Shown here: in pieces, positions 12,281-22,177 of the stretch | Numbering within the stretch: the first letter of the stretch is position 1 | Layout: each line of letters starts with the position of its first letter | From: Coleophoma eucalyptorum | Taxonomy: Eukaryota; Ascomycota; Leotiomycetes; Helotiales; Dermateaceae | NCBI GenBank assembly: GCA_026120035.1 | Contig: JALRME010000033.1 | Coordinates: 372,001 to 436,000, forward strand | Length of the DNA: 64,000 nt | Reading direction: 5' to 3' | Notes under the pieces: model-generated | The model's input: the letters and a program-made list of their open reading frames with translations, nothing else | What the model was told of the DNA's origin: nothing | The model's database searches: none | Translations under genes and position numbers: made by a program

Positions 12281-12555
12281 AGAAAACCATTACTACTAAG
12301 AGCTATAGGCAGTAGTATTCTAGCTATGGCGTGCTTTGGTTTTCTAAAGCTATACATATAGAATATTAGAAATATTGTTAAGATCGGATTCATGTCTAAT
12401 TACATAGCTAGTCTGGTGTTTCACTAAATGTTGTAGCTAATCAGAACTCTGCATATGGCTATAAACTCTCGAAGCTATATCAAAATAACCTGGTGGTTTA
12501 TAAATTGAAAACATTTACTATATATTTCCATACAATCCCGGTCTGTAGCAGAAAA

Positions 12556-13641
12556 TCATTGTTCAATATCAATTGCGCGATTCTCACGCATGGAGCGATC
12601 AGCTGCAAGCACAATAGTAAGCGATCGAAGGGCATCATCCATGTGTTGTGAAAGGTCACGATCCTCCCGAATGACATCTAGCAGAAACTGTTGCTCATAG
12701 GCACAAAGCTCATAATGGTCAGGTTCACCCTCCATACCAATTGTCTTGTCATGTACACATCCATCAGCCACAGTACTCACGCGCAAATTTGATGTCTTTG
12801 TATGACTATCAATATCAGCCGAGCCACCACCATTGCTGCTTGTCTTCTTCCCTTCATCCATTACAATCGAGACTGAACCACGTGGGCCTATCACATCCTT
12901 TACAAAGTACGCTGTCTCCGACATCATGGGACCCCATCCAGCTTCATACCAGCCGACGGACCCATCGGCAAAAAGAACCTGGAGATGGCCATAATTGACC
13001 TGTCCGTCGGACGGGATTTCGTCACTAAGACGAATGCCCATTCCGCGCACTTGGGTCGGCTTGCTATCGGTAATTTGCAACATGACGTCGATGTAGTGCA
13101 CGCCGCAGTCAATAACGGGATTCTTCACATCCTGGAGTAGTCGCTTATGAATTGCCCAAGCGTCACCAGTAGATCGCTGATTTAGATTCATCCGCATAAC
13201 AAATGGTGGACCGAGCTGCCGGGCTTGGTGAATGAACTCGACCCAGCTTGGATGGTGCCGTAGAATGTAACCGATGACCAGCTTGCGGTTTGTACGTCGT
13301 GCTGCTTCAACAACGTGCTTGGCCTCGGCGACTGTTGCTGCTAGAGGCTTCTCTACAAATACGTGTGCTCCGGACTCCATTGCTGCTACAGCATAGTCGG
13401 CGTGGGTGGCAGTATGTGTGTTTATCGAGACAACATTAGGCTTAAGCGTGAGAGCCTCTTCCAAGCTCGACAGGATGGGAAACTGTTTGAGTACGTCAGG
13501 TAGCTTCTTTACTGGACTCCGGCTAACAAGTCCAACGATCCGAAAACCTGGGTTATTGTAGTAGGCAAGCGCATGGCTGTGGCCCATCTGACCAATTCCG
13601 ACTACCACGACAGTTAAGGGCTCATCGGAGCTACTCTCCAT
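12556..13641 (-). CDS. Gfo/Idh/MocA-family NAD(P) oxidoreductase
   Basis: An uninterrupted frame of 361 residues with a TGA stop, convergent with the FAD monooxygenase. The N-terminal Rossmann fold starts with a hydrophobic strand and GIGQMG at about 15-20. The family hallmark E-K-P lies at about 97-99 within VFVEKPLA, its lysine being the catalytic/NAD-contact residue. The C-terminal alpha/beta domain includes DCGVHYIDVMLQ, whose histidine resembles the sugar-binding His of this family. Members oxidise or reduce sugars, inositols or related polyols. A secondary-metabolite tailoring role is possible. No substrate can be assigned. Confidence 0.88.
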   Translation of the reverse strand: MESSSDEPLTVVVVGIGQMGHSHALAYYNNPGFRIVGLVSRSPVKKLPDVLKQFPILSSLEEALTLKPNVVSINTHTATHADYAVAAMESGAHVFVEKPLAATVAEAKHVVEAARRTNRKLVIGYILRHHPSWVEFIHQARQLGPPFVMRMNLNQRSTGDAWAIHKRLLQDVKNPVIDCGVHYIDVMLQITDSKPTQVRGMGIRLSDEIPSDGQVNYGHLQVLFADGSVGWYEAGWGPMMSETAYFVKDVIGPRGSVSIVMDEGKKTSSNGGGSADIDSHTKTSNLRVSTVADGCVHDKTIGMEGEPDHYELCAYEQQFLLDVIREDRDLSQHMDDALRSLTIVLAADRSMRENRAIDIEQ

Positions 13642-14438
13642 CTTGAACGATGTGTTGGGGTGTAGGTTGGTTGATTCAAAAGACGGCTGATCGCGAGAAA
13701 TGACGGGAATAAGTGTTATTGTATTTCCTGTGCCGCTGTCAGCCTTTCAAAAGTTCCAGAAACTTACCCCCTTCTAAGCAGTTTAGCGCTTATTGCATCC
13801 GCTACGTCGCTTCTACTGTGCATGGTTAGGTTGCATCACCCTTCTTTCGTAGTCACTGTTGCTATCTATTGTTGTACTTGAAATAAGCTTTTTGTGGGGT
13901 ACCATCTCGTCTTAAGCCATCCTTATCTCATATAATTACTAACTCGTATAGATCTATATGCCTGGAGAAATATTAAACGCTGAAAATATGGCAAGTGAGA
14001 AAATTGATACATTTAAGGATAACTCTAAATATAAAGCCTCCGAAAGGGTAACAATTAGGGTGGGTGACGATTAGTACAAACAGGGCTTACTGTCGTAGTC
14101 ACGTATATATTATAGAATACACAATAGGTGGTATTGTTGAGCGACACTGGGCACTTAAGTGGGGCTTGAGTGAGAATAGCTGAATCCAATGTAACGTTCC
14201 ACGTCATTTCATACTTCTGTAGTAACCCTGCTAACAGAAACTTCACTGTTCTTTTGATTTAATATGAGCCTTTCTACGTAACATTATGGATTTTAACAAA
14301 TGTGTGCGCCAGTAATGTTCGATTTTCTTCCATCAAATTCTGGCGATCTTTGTATTTGCCAGACCTCCCTGTGGCCTTCTATGCATCTCTACCAAGGTGA
14401 GCGTTTTTCCTTGATCGCGGTTGCATATAAATGTCTAC
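13642..14438. other. intergenic region
   Basis: About 800 bp holding the promoter of the Gfo/Idh/MocA gene and the 3' flank of the SUKH-domain gene. AT-rich; nothing else recognised. Confidence 0.5.
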
Positions 14439-15906
14439 TTATTCAGCCGGTAGCTTGAGTGGACTCCGCTGCGGCACGTCACGGCTTTCATAAACAACGC
14501 GATTGAGGAACGACCGAAAACTGGGGAAAGCCTCACCATCGCTTTCACCCCAAGATTCCTGGAAGAAGCAAACTGTCATTGCGTCCAATGCTTCGCGACT
14601 GCCAAAGCAGAAGCTGATATCCTGATCGATGATTACCTTAGTTTCCTCGCTTGAATTTTCATAGATATCCTGAACTCGCTGCTTCGCTAGTTGAACGAGT
14701 GCTTCAGGAACCATCCATACATATTGAGTGCGTTGTCCATCATTCTCAAACATTGCCATTGCGCCGCCTTCGAATTCTGGCCAATCGATGTCTGTCTTCG
14801 AATTATAGGGAAAAAGGGTCAAGTTAGAGCTAGGAATAAAGCCGTCGTCTTCCCAGGCCATACATCCCAGAGAGACTAGACGGTGCTTAAACCTTTGCGC
14901 AGGCGGGCCTCCGACCTTGACTCGAAGACAGCCATTGGTTATCCGTAAGAATTTCTTCAGATCATCCGGCAGTTTTTGCCCAATTCTTGTCTCAGAAGCA
15001 ATTATCTGCTCCTCTGTAGCAGGACTTCTAAATACCGAAAGCGGTGCCGTCTCGCCCGGGTGCTCATCATGATAAACGTGTGAATCATAGAATGGCGATG
15101 TTACTGTGTTTTGACTAAGCTCAGCCAAAAGTTGGGACATGTCTTTATCCGCATAAAAATCATCGATGCGCCGAGGGCCTTTTTCGAGTCTTTCCTTGGT
15201 TATTCTCAGCACATACTCTGCATACTCTTGCAATTCCGTCACGGTAAGACCCAGCTTCTCTCGCAACCAGCCGGAAAGAAAGTACGGTTGCCACACAGAC
15301 CGAACCGTGGCAAGGTAAGAGCTTTGTTTATTGGCGTGGATTCTTGGCGCAATTCGTGTCATCATATTGGATGCCTGGTCCTCATGGCCACGAGCATTTG
15401 CTAGAGCGAGGAGTGCGGTGACCCCAGCAGACATTAACATTGCCTGCAAATATAGTGTAAGCCAATTAGAAAGCTGATTTATTAGGGGATCAAAGACATA
15501 CTTGAAGTCCTGTTGTAGAATCTTTATATGGCGAGTTTATTTCATCCAGGTCGTTGACAAAGCTGGAAATCTTCTCATAAGATTTCTCGTCCATGCTGGC
15601 GAAATCTATATCGCGTGGAAGATGGCCAAAATTCTTCAACGCTCGTTGCTCTAAAGCTGCCAGCTTTAGTTCATCTAGTGGCTCTTTGCCATCAGGACGG
15701 TCTGTGCCAGACGCTGCAAAGAAGAACTCCATCGCTGTGGAATATTTTAAACAGCCCGTTGTCTGAAGTAGTGTGAAGATGACATTTGCCTCGTTAGAAA
15801 GACCAAGCATGGCTAACTCTACAGCCTTATAAGATGCATATCCAACTACAGCAGCTGTATTACGTTCTGCGAGGATATCATCTTCTAAAAAGCCTTGTAA
15901 AAACAT
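14439..15906 (-). CDS. SUKH (SMI1/KNR4)-domain protein
   Basis: Two exons (15502-15906 and 14439-15443), joined across a 58-bp intron (donor GTATGT, acceptor GCAG), give 469 residues. The N-terminal ~270 residues are helical and unassigned. From about residue 273 a SUKH fold can be recognised: the helix TEEQIIASETRIGQKLPDDLK followed by the K-F-L-x-x-T-N-G turn. Downstream are WPEFEGGAMAMF and acidic loops. In yeast Smi1/Knr4 this fold links cell-wall synthesis to signalling; in bacteria SUKH proteins are immunity factors against polymorphic toxins. The gene lies downstream of, and on the same strand as, the HeLo-like pseudokinase gene, which is why it may belong to that module. Function is inferred only from the fold. 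Confidence 0.75.
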
Positions 15907-16325
15907 CCCGACCGGATTATGATTTACAAAACCTAAATTGCGTTAGTCTCTCGTCTTATAAACTCTATCATAAGAGCTTACTATTGTATGTATATCCAAG
16001 CTAAATATTTGCTGACTTGAGCCTGCTGGAATTGATGACCGTGCCGAGTTAGTCCTTAATCTTGTTGGTCCGCATTTTGCATCCCACAGAGATTGATCGT
16101 GCTGACTAATAAATTACTATTTCGACTGCTAGTTTTTCCCGGGCCGATATCCACCGACATGTTACGAATTCTGAGGTTGTGGTATTGTGTTTAACAGCAA
16201 AGATTGTTGAATCATATAATGTTGATGGTTTAGTATTAATCTATTATTCGTTCTGCCTTTCTACGCTATTGTGTGGCCAAGTTACACTAGAGTATACATG
16301 GTGAAAATAGGCCTTGAGCTTATAG
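15907..16325. other. short intergenic region
   Basis: About 420 bp between two same-strand genes. It holds the promoter of the SUKH gene and the 3' flank of the pseudokinase gene. No other feature recognised. Confidence 0.5.
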
Positions 16326-17843
16326 TTAGACAAAGAAGAGGTTATGATCACATTCTAACGCATTTACTATGTCTTCTAGAGGATCTAGTACCTCTTGTAC
16401 GAACTCGGTGTCTTTGACAATATGGTCACCTTTCAAGTTAAGGCACCACGCAACCAGACTCTGATATCTCTCTCCCGCTCTTGCACTTAATTGTGGAGTT
16501 AAGTCAGATAACTCCTTGGCCCAGCTAGATCTATCCTTTTTTGTCAACCCTCCAGCTACTGTACTAAGTTGCTCCCAGAAGCCAATTTCCAGAAGTACAA
16601 CACCAAGACTGTAAACGTCATGATTTTTGATATATCTCGGGCTGTTCTGACCTTGAAGTCTATCGGGGTGTTGAAAAACTTCAAAATCCCAAATAGACCT
16701 TACTTCATCTTCCCCATCTTCTCTAACCGCACCTTCTTTGATTGTTATTTCGTCAGTCCCACGTATCAGGTCAAAGCCCATAAGGTACGAATCGTCAATA
16801 TCGGGTAAAGGTTCTCCAGAGCCCACCTTTGATCGTCGAAGAGCTACAACGCTCGTAGATGTGATGTTCTTGTGGAGAAAACCCGCAGTATGAAGGAAAA
16901 AGACGGCTTCAGCAAGTTTGTGTGCCAGTTTGAGACGCTCATTGAGAGGGGCTTCGACCTGAGGGAACGGCTCCCCACTGATCATTTTCTCCAGAGTCAC
17001 CATCGTTGTAGTTGGGTACGGTGGCTTTTGGACGAAGAGGAATTGTCTACTGTCTTCATGATAGAAGTAATGTTCCACCTTGAGAAGTCTGATGTCCACA
17101 GCTGGGTCCAGACAATTTAGTGCGGCCGCCAGTTCACCCATATCGGACACCATTTTCTGGAATTCAAGAGTTCCTGGAACCCTACCTCGAGGTACTCTGC
17201 GGCTGGCAAAGATGAACTGTTTGCCGTCATATCGTAAAGGGCGAGAGGAGATATCTTTTCTATGCGTGATTTTCACAGCAAGTTCGTCTGAGTTTTGTAG
17301 TAACATCTTTTCCCCTCGCATCTGCTTAGCTTTTGAGGCAAGAGCAAGGAATTCTTGTAGTCGGTAGTTGGACTTCACTACGGCTGGAATGTCCGCCTCG
17401 ACTTTAGCGGTGTCATTGGGAATAATCTTTTTGAGTTCTTGCGGAAGGCCAAGTACCCTCACGTCAAAGCGTTTTGTCCACTCAAAGATCTCCTTTTGCA
17501 TGTTCTGCAATTCTGCCCGTCTTTTAATCCAAGCGAGACGTAGGATGCTATCGTGCAGCCACCCCTTGCGCTCAATCTTCCGGCAGCTTTTCTCTACCTT
17601 GCTTAGAAACCCATCGAGGTATTCAGCCGTTCGTTCCAGTAGTGCTGCATCGTCGGGGGATAAATGGTGGTTTTCTTTTTGATCCTGCCTCTGGGCAAAG
17701 TATTCGCTGATTACTTTCAGGACCCTGATGTCCCAGTCGAACCGGGTTTTGAGGGATTTCGCTTCGTCTGAGTAGGCACTACAGGCGTCGAGAAACTGGA
17801 GGATAAATGAACTGGCCGTGACAACGGTCGCAAAGACATCCAT
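16326..17843 (-). CDS. N-terminal helical (HeLo-like) domain + pseudokinase
   Basis: An uninterrupted 505-residue frame. Residues 1 to about 145 are predicted helical and begin with a hydrophobic amphipathic stretch (MDVFATVVTASSFILQFLDA) followed by RFDWDIRVLKV. This resembles the N-terminal HeLo/HeLo-like four-helix domains of fungal cell-death proteins and fits the position of the MLKL four-helix bundle. Residues about 180-490 follow protein-kinase topology but lack catalysis. HKNITSTSV (324-332) replaces the HRDxKPxN loop and GFDL (356-359) replaces DFG. The C-lobe helix DVYSLGVVLLEI (409-420) is well preserved. Such a protein would act as a regulated scaffold or membrane-perturbing executor rather than an enzyme. 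It is divergent from the kinase-ankyrin gene, 625 bp away. The HeLo-like call is inference from pattern only. Confidence 0.72.
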   Translation of the reverse strand: MDVFATVVTASSFILQFLDACSAYSDEAKSLKTRFDWDIRVLKVISEYFAQRQDQKENHHLSPDDAALLERTAEYLDGFLSKVEKSCRKIERKGWLHDSILRLAWIKRRAELQNMQKEIFEWTKRFDVRVLGLPQELKKIIPNDTAKVEADIPAVVKSNYRLQEFLALASKAKQMRGEKMLLQNSDELAVKITHRKDISSRPLRYDGKQFIFASRRVPRGRVPGTLEFQKMVSDMGELAAALNCLDPAVDIRLLKVEHYFYHEDSRQFLFVQKPPYPTTTMVTLEKMISGEPFPQVEAPLNERLKLAHKLAEAVFFLHTAGFLHKNITSTSVVALRRSKVGSGEPLPDIDDSYLMGFDLIRGTDEITIKEGAVREDGEDEVRSIWDFEVFQHPDRLQGQNSPRYIKNHDVYSLGVVLLEIGFWEQLSTVAGGLTKKDRSSWAKELSDLTPQLSARAGERYQSLVAWCLNLKGDHIVKDTEFVQEVLDPLEDIVNALECDHNLFFV

Positions 17844-18468
17844 GACATGAATACCTCTGGAGACCAGTCTGAAACTTGGAGAATATGAAGTCGTAACGGA
17901 CCGGATGGCTCGTAGGTGGGGACATATTATTGTATATCCTTTCTCGACAACATGCAGGCTGCAGACTCATGGCACAGCATATGCAACTCATTCTTTTCAC
18001 GGGCGTATCCTGCAGTTCTGTCTGCTCTGGGATTTTGGATCCAATCACAGCGTTAAGCGCCGACTTTGCACATTGGCTCAATCCATCGCTGCTTTCCTCT
18101 CAAATTAATAAACAAATAATATATAAATAGTGGAAAGGAAGTCAGTCACGTCTATTATTATGGGTATTCGCTCAGTATTTAACACCTACACGCTCCCTAT
18201 TTCAGCCGTTGGAAACCTATCTCTACTGTATATCTACCTCTTGAGATCTTGTGCTACAGTCCGCACAATTGGCTGCTGAATGATCGATCCACTTAACGTC
18301 TTATCGTGGCGCTCTTGATCCCTGTATTACTTGCCGGGAATGTGTTTACTGTGTGGTCAGGGCAAGCATGCGGGGCTTCACGCTCGAAAGGGCTCTTTTA
18401 CCGATATGCAACGTCTGCATCTCTTTTCCCGTTGAACTTGCCATAGTCCAAGCTTGCCCAACTTCACC
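17844..18468. promoter_or_regulatory. shared divergent promoter of the pseudokinase and kinase-ankyrin genes
   Basis: The 625 bp between the two start codons must hold both promoters, which allows co-regulation. No specific operator could be recognised by eye, and no extra gene is supported. Confidence 0.5.
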
Positions 18469-20163
18469 ATGGCAAATCGGCTCTCTTACAACTACGAGCA
18501 TCGTGTTTATACAAGAGACGAAGAAGTCCCATTTGGACCGGAGGGTAATGAAGAGTATAGAATTGGCCTCGGGAATGTTGATAAGGTGGTCAAAAAGCCT
18601 TGGAGCTCTGTTGAAAACCTGCGGTATGCTCGGAAAAGTCTCCCAATCAATGGATCAAGTGAACAAGCTCGAGAGGATGCTAAACGCGCAATTCTGCAAG
18701 AGGCCAAAATTTTGGACCGAGCTCGCCATGGTCACGTCGTGAACCTGATCATGACCTATTTCTTAGAAGGCGACCAGAAAAGCCGTTTTGCAATGATCAT
18801 GGAGCGTGCAGATGGAAACCTCAGCGATTATCTTGATGGTACAATGAGTCGGAATAGAATCTGCCACCTCTCTCGATGGTTCGGATGCTTAATCGAGGTT
18901 GTAGCCTACATCCATGCACTTGGTATACGGCATCGGGACATAAAGCCTACGAACATTTTGATAAAAAACAAGCAAATCCTCTTAGCCGACTTTGGAATTT
19001 CAAAAATGGGTCTTGGAAAGACGATGCCAACAACAATACCTGCATTCGCTCGTGCCAGAACAGCAAGGTATTGCGCACCTGAGGTAGAGGATGGGAGCAC
19101 TCGTGGTCGCTCCGCGGATATATTTTCCCTAGGCGCAGTATTTCTCGAAATGCTCTTGGCTCAATCCTATGAAACAAAAGTTCCGGATCTCGAAGATATC
19201 TTAGAATTTCAAAATCAGCATTCCTACGCTAAAAATATTAATCTGGTACACCAGTTAATAGATGATATAGAGCAAGAATCCGGATTAGACAAGTGGTTTC
19301 TCAAAGTTCTTTCTTACTGCCGAAAGATGCTACATATAGAGCGAGAACAACGCCCTCTCGCTGATGAACTAGGTTTGGCTTGGTCATCCCTGCTGCCTTC
19401 AGATCAACCACTGACGCCTTGCAAATGTTCCGGACTTGTACCTCCGACGGATAGCAATAAGTTGATTGAGCTGTGTAAGAGAGATTCACTAAGACAAGTG
19501 GAAATCTTCCTCGCAAATGGAGTAGATCCGAATACTATAGGAGCGATACATCAAGCATCAGCACGCGGCTTTACGAGTATTGTGCAATGCTTTCTAAATC
19601 ATAATGTCGACGTTAATTTACAAGACTATAGTAGTCAAACGCCACTTCACTGCGCCACTGGATATGGAAACGAGGGCGTCGTTGAGCTGTTGTTAGGGAA
19701 GGGGGCGAATGTTAACTTAAAGGATGAAGAAGGACAGATGTCACTTCACTGTGCTGCTGCACAAGGATATCAAACCATTGTCCAACTGTTATTAAGCAAA
19801 GGAGCTGATATCCATGCAAGAGATGGACAGGGACAGACTGCGCTTCATTTTGCCGCTAAAAGAGGGCACTATGAGGTAATTAGAATGCTAATCGACGAGA
19901 GAGCTAACCCCGAGGTAAAAAATAACAAGGGTCGTACAGCGCTTCATTTTGCAGCCGGATATGGGTCTATGGAGGTGGTTAAAAGGCTACTAACAGTAGT
20001 AGGTGATGATACCATTAACGCAAAAGATGTTAATGGACAAACAGCACTTGATTTTGCAGCTATAGGGAAGCGAGTAGGAGGAAAATACAGGGAAGTTATA
20101 GAATTGCTAAAGAAAAATGAGTCCAATTTTATCCTTAAGGATTGTAGAAGACAGAGTATATAG
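18469..20163 (+). CDS. serine/threonine kinase with C-terminal ankyrin repeats
   Basis: A single exon; the ATG at 18469 (context ACCATGG) gives 564 residues. The kinase domain spans about 35-310 with all key parts: a lysine in RYARK (about 56), an alpha-C glutamate (about 78), HRDIKPTN (155-162), DFG (174-176) and APE (203-205). Catalysis is therefore expected. From about 330 to 545 there are six to seven ankyrin repeats, the middle ones close to consensus (T-x-L-H-x-A-A-x-x-G-x-x-x-V-x-x-L-L). The architecture resembles animal RIPK4/ANKK1 but is also common among fungal NLR-like and signalling proteins. The strongly similar repeats suggest recent repeat duplication, as seen in fungal allorecognition proteins. 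It faces the pseudokinase gene. Confidence 0.9.
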   Translation: MANRLSYNYEHRVYTRDEEVPFGPEGNEEYRIGLGNVDKVVKKPWSSVENLRYARKSLPINGSSEQAREDAKRAILQEAKILDRARHGHVVNLIMTYFLEGDQKSRFAMIMERADGNLSDYLDGTMSRNRICHLSRWFGCLIEVVAYIHALGIRHRDIKPTNILIKNKQILLADFGISKMGLGKTMPTTIPAFARARTARYCAPEVEDGSTRGRSADIFSLGAVFLEMLLAQSYETKVPDLEDILEFQNQHSYAKNINLVHQLIDDIEQESGLDKWFLKVLSYCRKMLHIEREQRPLADELGLAWSSLLPSDQPLTPCKCSGLVPPTDSNKLIELCKRDSLRQVEIFLANGVDPNTIGAIHQASARGFTSIVQCFLNHNVDVNLQDYSSQTPLHCATGYGNEGVVELLLGKGANVNLKDEEGQMSLHCAAAQGYQTIVQLLLSKGADIHARDGQGQTALHFAAKRGHYEVIRMLIDERANPEVKNNKGRTALHFAAGYGSMEVVKRLLTVVGDDTINAKDVNGQTALDFAAIGKRVGGKYREVIELLKKNESNFILKDCRRQSI

Positions 20164-20437
20164 TAGATAGCGGCAAAGATATTATTAATATAGTAACCGA
20201 TATGCTCTAATCACATCATTATAAATTAATAAGACAAGTGTCCCTCATTCTAGAAAGTCAAATCATTAAATGACTTTGAATTTAGTCTTCGTTCGAGTAA
20301 TAATAGTAGAATTTGGCTGTTTAGAAGAAACTAATATTGCTCATGGGTACTGGATCTTGTATTATTCTAGAACTTGTTCATTTATTTGGAGACCTAAATA
20401 TATACCCAGGCTCAAAGTCTTCAATGAATTGATACTA

Positions 20438-21626
20438 TCATAGAGTGTAAACCAACTTTGTGCAGCTAACGCGTCCAGCCCGTAGCTCATCTAATCCCTT
20501 GATAACTCCATTGAGACCAACTCCCCCTTTGTTTACAGTGGTTTTGATAGGCTTAATGGTCCCAGCTTCAACAAGTCCTTGACTCATCTCCAAGAATTCT
20601 TCAGCAAAGTTCATTTCGTCCTTATTCGGAGGTGCTAATTTACCTCCCCAGGTCCACCCTTCGCCAATTGCATCGTAAGCAAGGGTGATACGAGGACCAT
20701 CAACTAGCGGGTTATTTTCCTTAAGGACCTTGCCATCCGTGGCACTTACAACTATAGCTCCAAATACGCTTCTTTCACTATCACTCAAAGCCGCAGCACA
20801 TATTTCTTCGCCACTACCAGCGCAGTCCCAGGCAAATTTCAAACGGTTGTGGGTGAAGGCCCTGATGTCAGCGCCGCAGGTTGGAGATCGGTAGTCAAAT
20901 ACTGCATCAGCACCGAGCGACTTGAGGTACTCGAAGTTGGCTGGGGACGCCGTTGCGATTGCAGTGAGCCCAGATGCCTTGACGTATTGGATTCCCAGTA
21001 CGCCAGTAGCCGTGCTACCACCATGAATCAGGACAGGAAACGGTTCTTTAGCCGGCGCGTTGGGCAACGGGAGCCCGAGGGATTTGTACAGTCCCTGGCC
21101 CTAGATGAGTTTCTTGTTAGTTGTCATATCGAGAAAGCGTTACTTTTCTGGTTGACGTACACAAGTCACTATCCCAACCCCGAGGGTTGCTGCCTGTTCA
21201 AAGCTCAAGCTGTCGGGGATTTTCATCTGAACATATTGTTTTACAACAATGTATTCCCCAAAAGCGCCACTGTCATGATTGCGACGATTCCTGTGGAATT
21301 ATCCTTAGCTATGAACAAAAAATTAAACCGCCATGGATGTCCATGAATACTTCTTACCCGCCATAGGCGAAGCCAGCGATGCGATCCCCTTTCTGGAACT
21401 TGCTGACCTTGCTGCCGACTCGTTCCACAATACCTGCGTAGTCACACCCGATCCTACTTCCTGCGTCCGCCTCTCCGAAGTCGATATGTTTCCAGTCCGT
21501 GGGGTTGAGAGCTACAGCTTGGACCTTGACCAGCATCCATTCGTCACGAACTTCAGGTATGGCAACATCTATCACCGCGACTGCCTTCTCTTCGGGCAGG
21601 ACTACAACCGCCTTGGTGGTGGTCAT
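20438..21626 (-). CDS. medium-chain reductase, quinone oxidoreductase/enoyl-reductase type
   Basis: Three exons (21358-21626, 21161-21290, 20438-21100) join in frame to 353 residues. An N-terminal GroES-like fold (with NPTDWKHID) is followed by CDYAGIVERVG and GAFGEYIVV. The Rossmann domain carries HGGSTATG, and the C-terminus has the GLDELRAGRVSCTKLVYTL tail typical of this group. No structural-zinc cysteine cluster is apparent, as in the zinc-free members often annotated toxD-like or trans-enoyl reductase. Some partner with polyketide synthases; others are stand-alone detoxifying reductases. No polyketide synthase is in the window. A second, distinct member of the family lies at 41160-42293. 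Confidence 0.85.
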
Positions 21627-22177
21627 CTTGGGCAAGGAGTAAGTGGCGTCTGTAATACAAGCGCACTTGGAATTATTTAATTTCAATGCAAGCAAGAAAG
21701 TGCAAAATCCTGTGGTGAGCTGATAAATATTGGCTTGGATCTAGGACTTGATGGACCTTTATAACGTTTTCATCTGCTCTCTTTATAGACCCGGAAGTAT
21801 GATTGCCATGGAAAGATATTCAGCCGATTGCTAATAAGCTATCTGCACGATATAGGGCCTCTACAATGCTTTCATCGCATATAATTGTGCTAAAGCCGTT
21901 CATGTCTAATGGATGAATGATACCAACTCGTGCCGGTAGCAAATTAAGATGTTCACTCCATGATGATGAGATTTGCCCCACAAAGTCAGCACCTTGTGCC
22001 GTGGAGCATGCGCCGCGGAGCCAGGTATGATTTGTAACACTCCGAAAGGCAAGATTTGTAATATCCCACTCCGCGAGCTTATTCCTCGCCGGAAGAAAAT
22101 GTCAGTCCGTGGAGTCTACAATGATTCTTGCGGATGACTGGAATACCAATTAATCAATCAGTATCAATTCTTCAAAG
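21627..22177. other. divergent promoter region
   Basis: About 550 bp between the reductase start (leftward) and the Zn2Cys6 regulator start (rightward). It is expected to hold both promoters; no defined operator seen. Confidence 0.45.
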
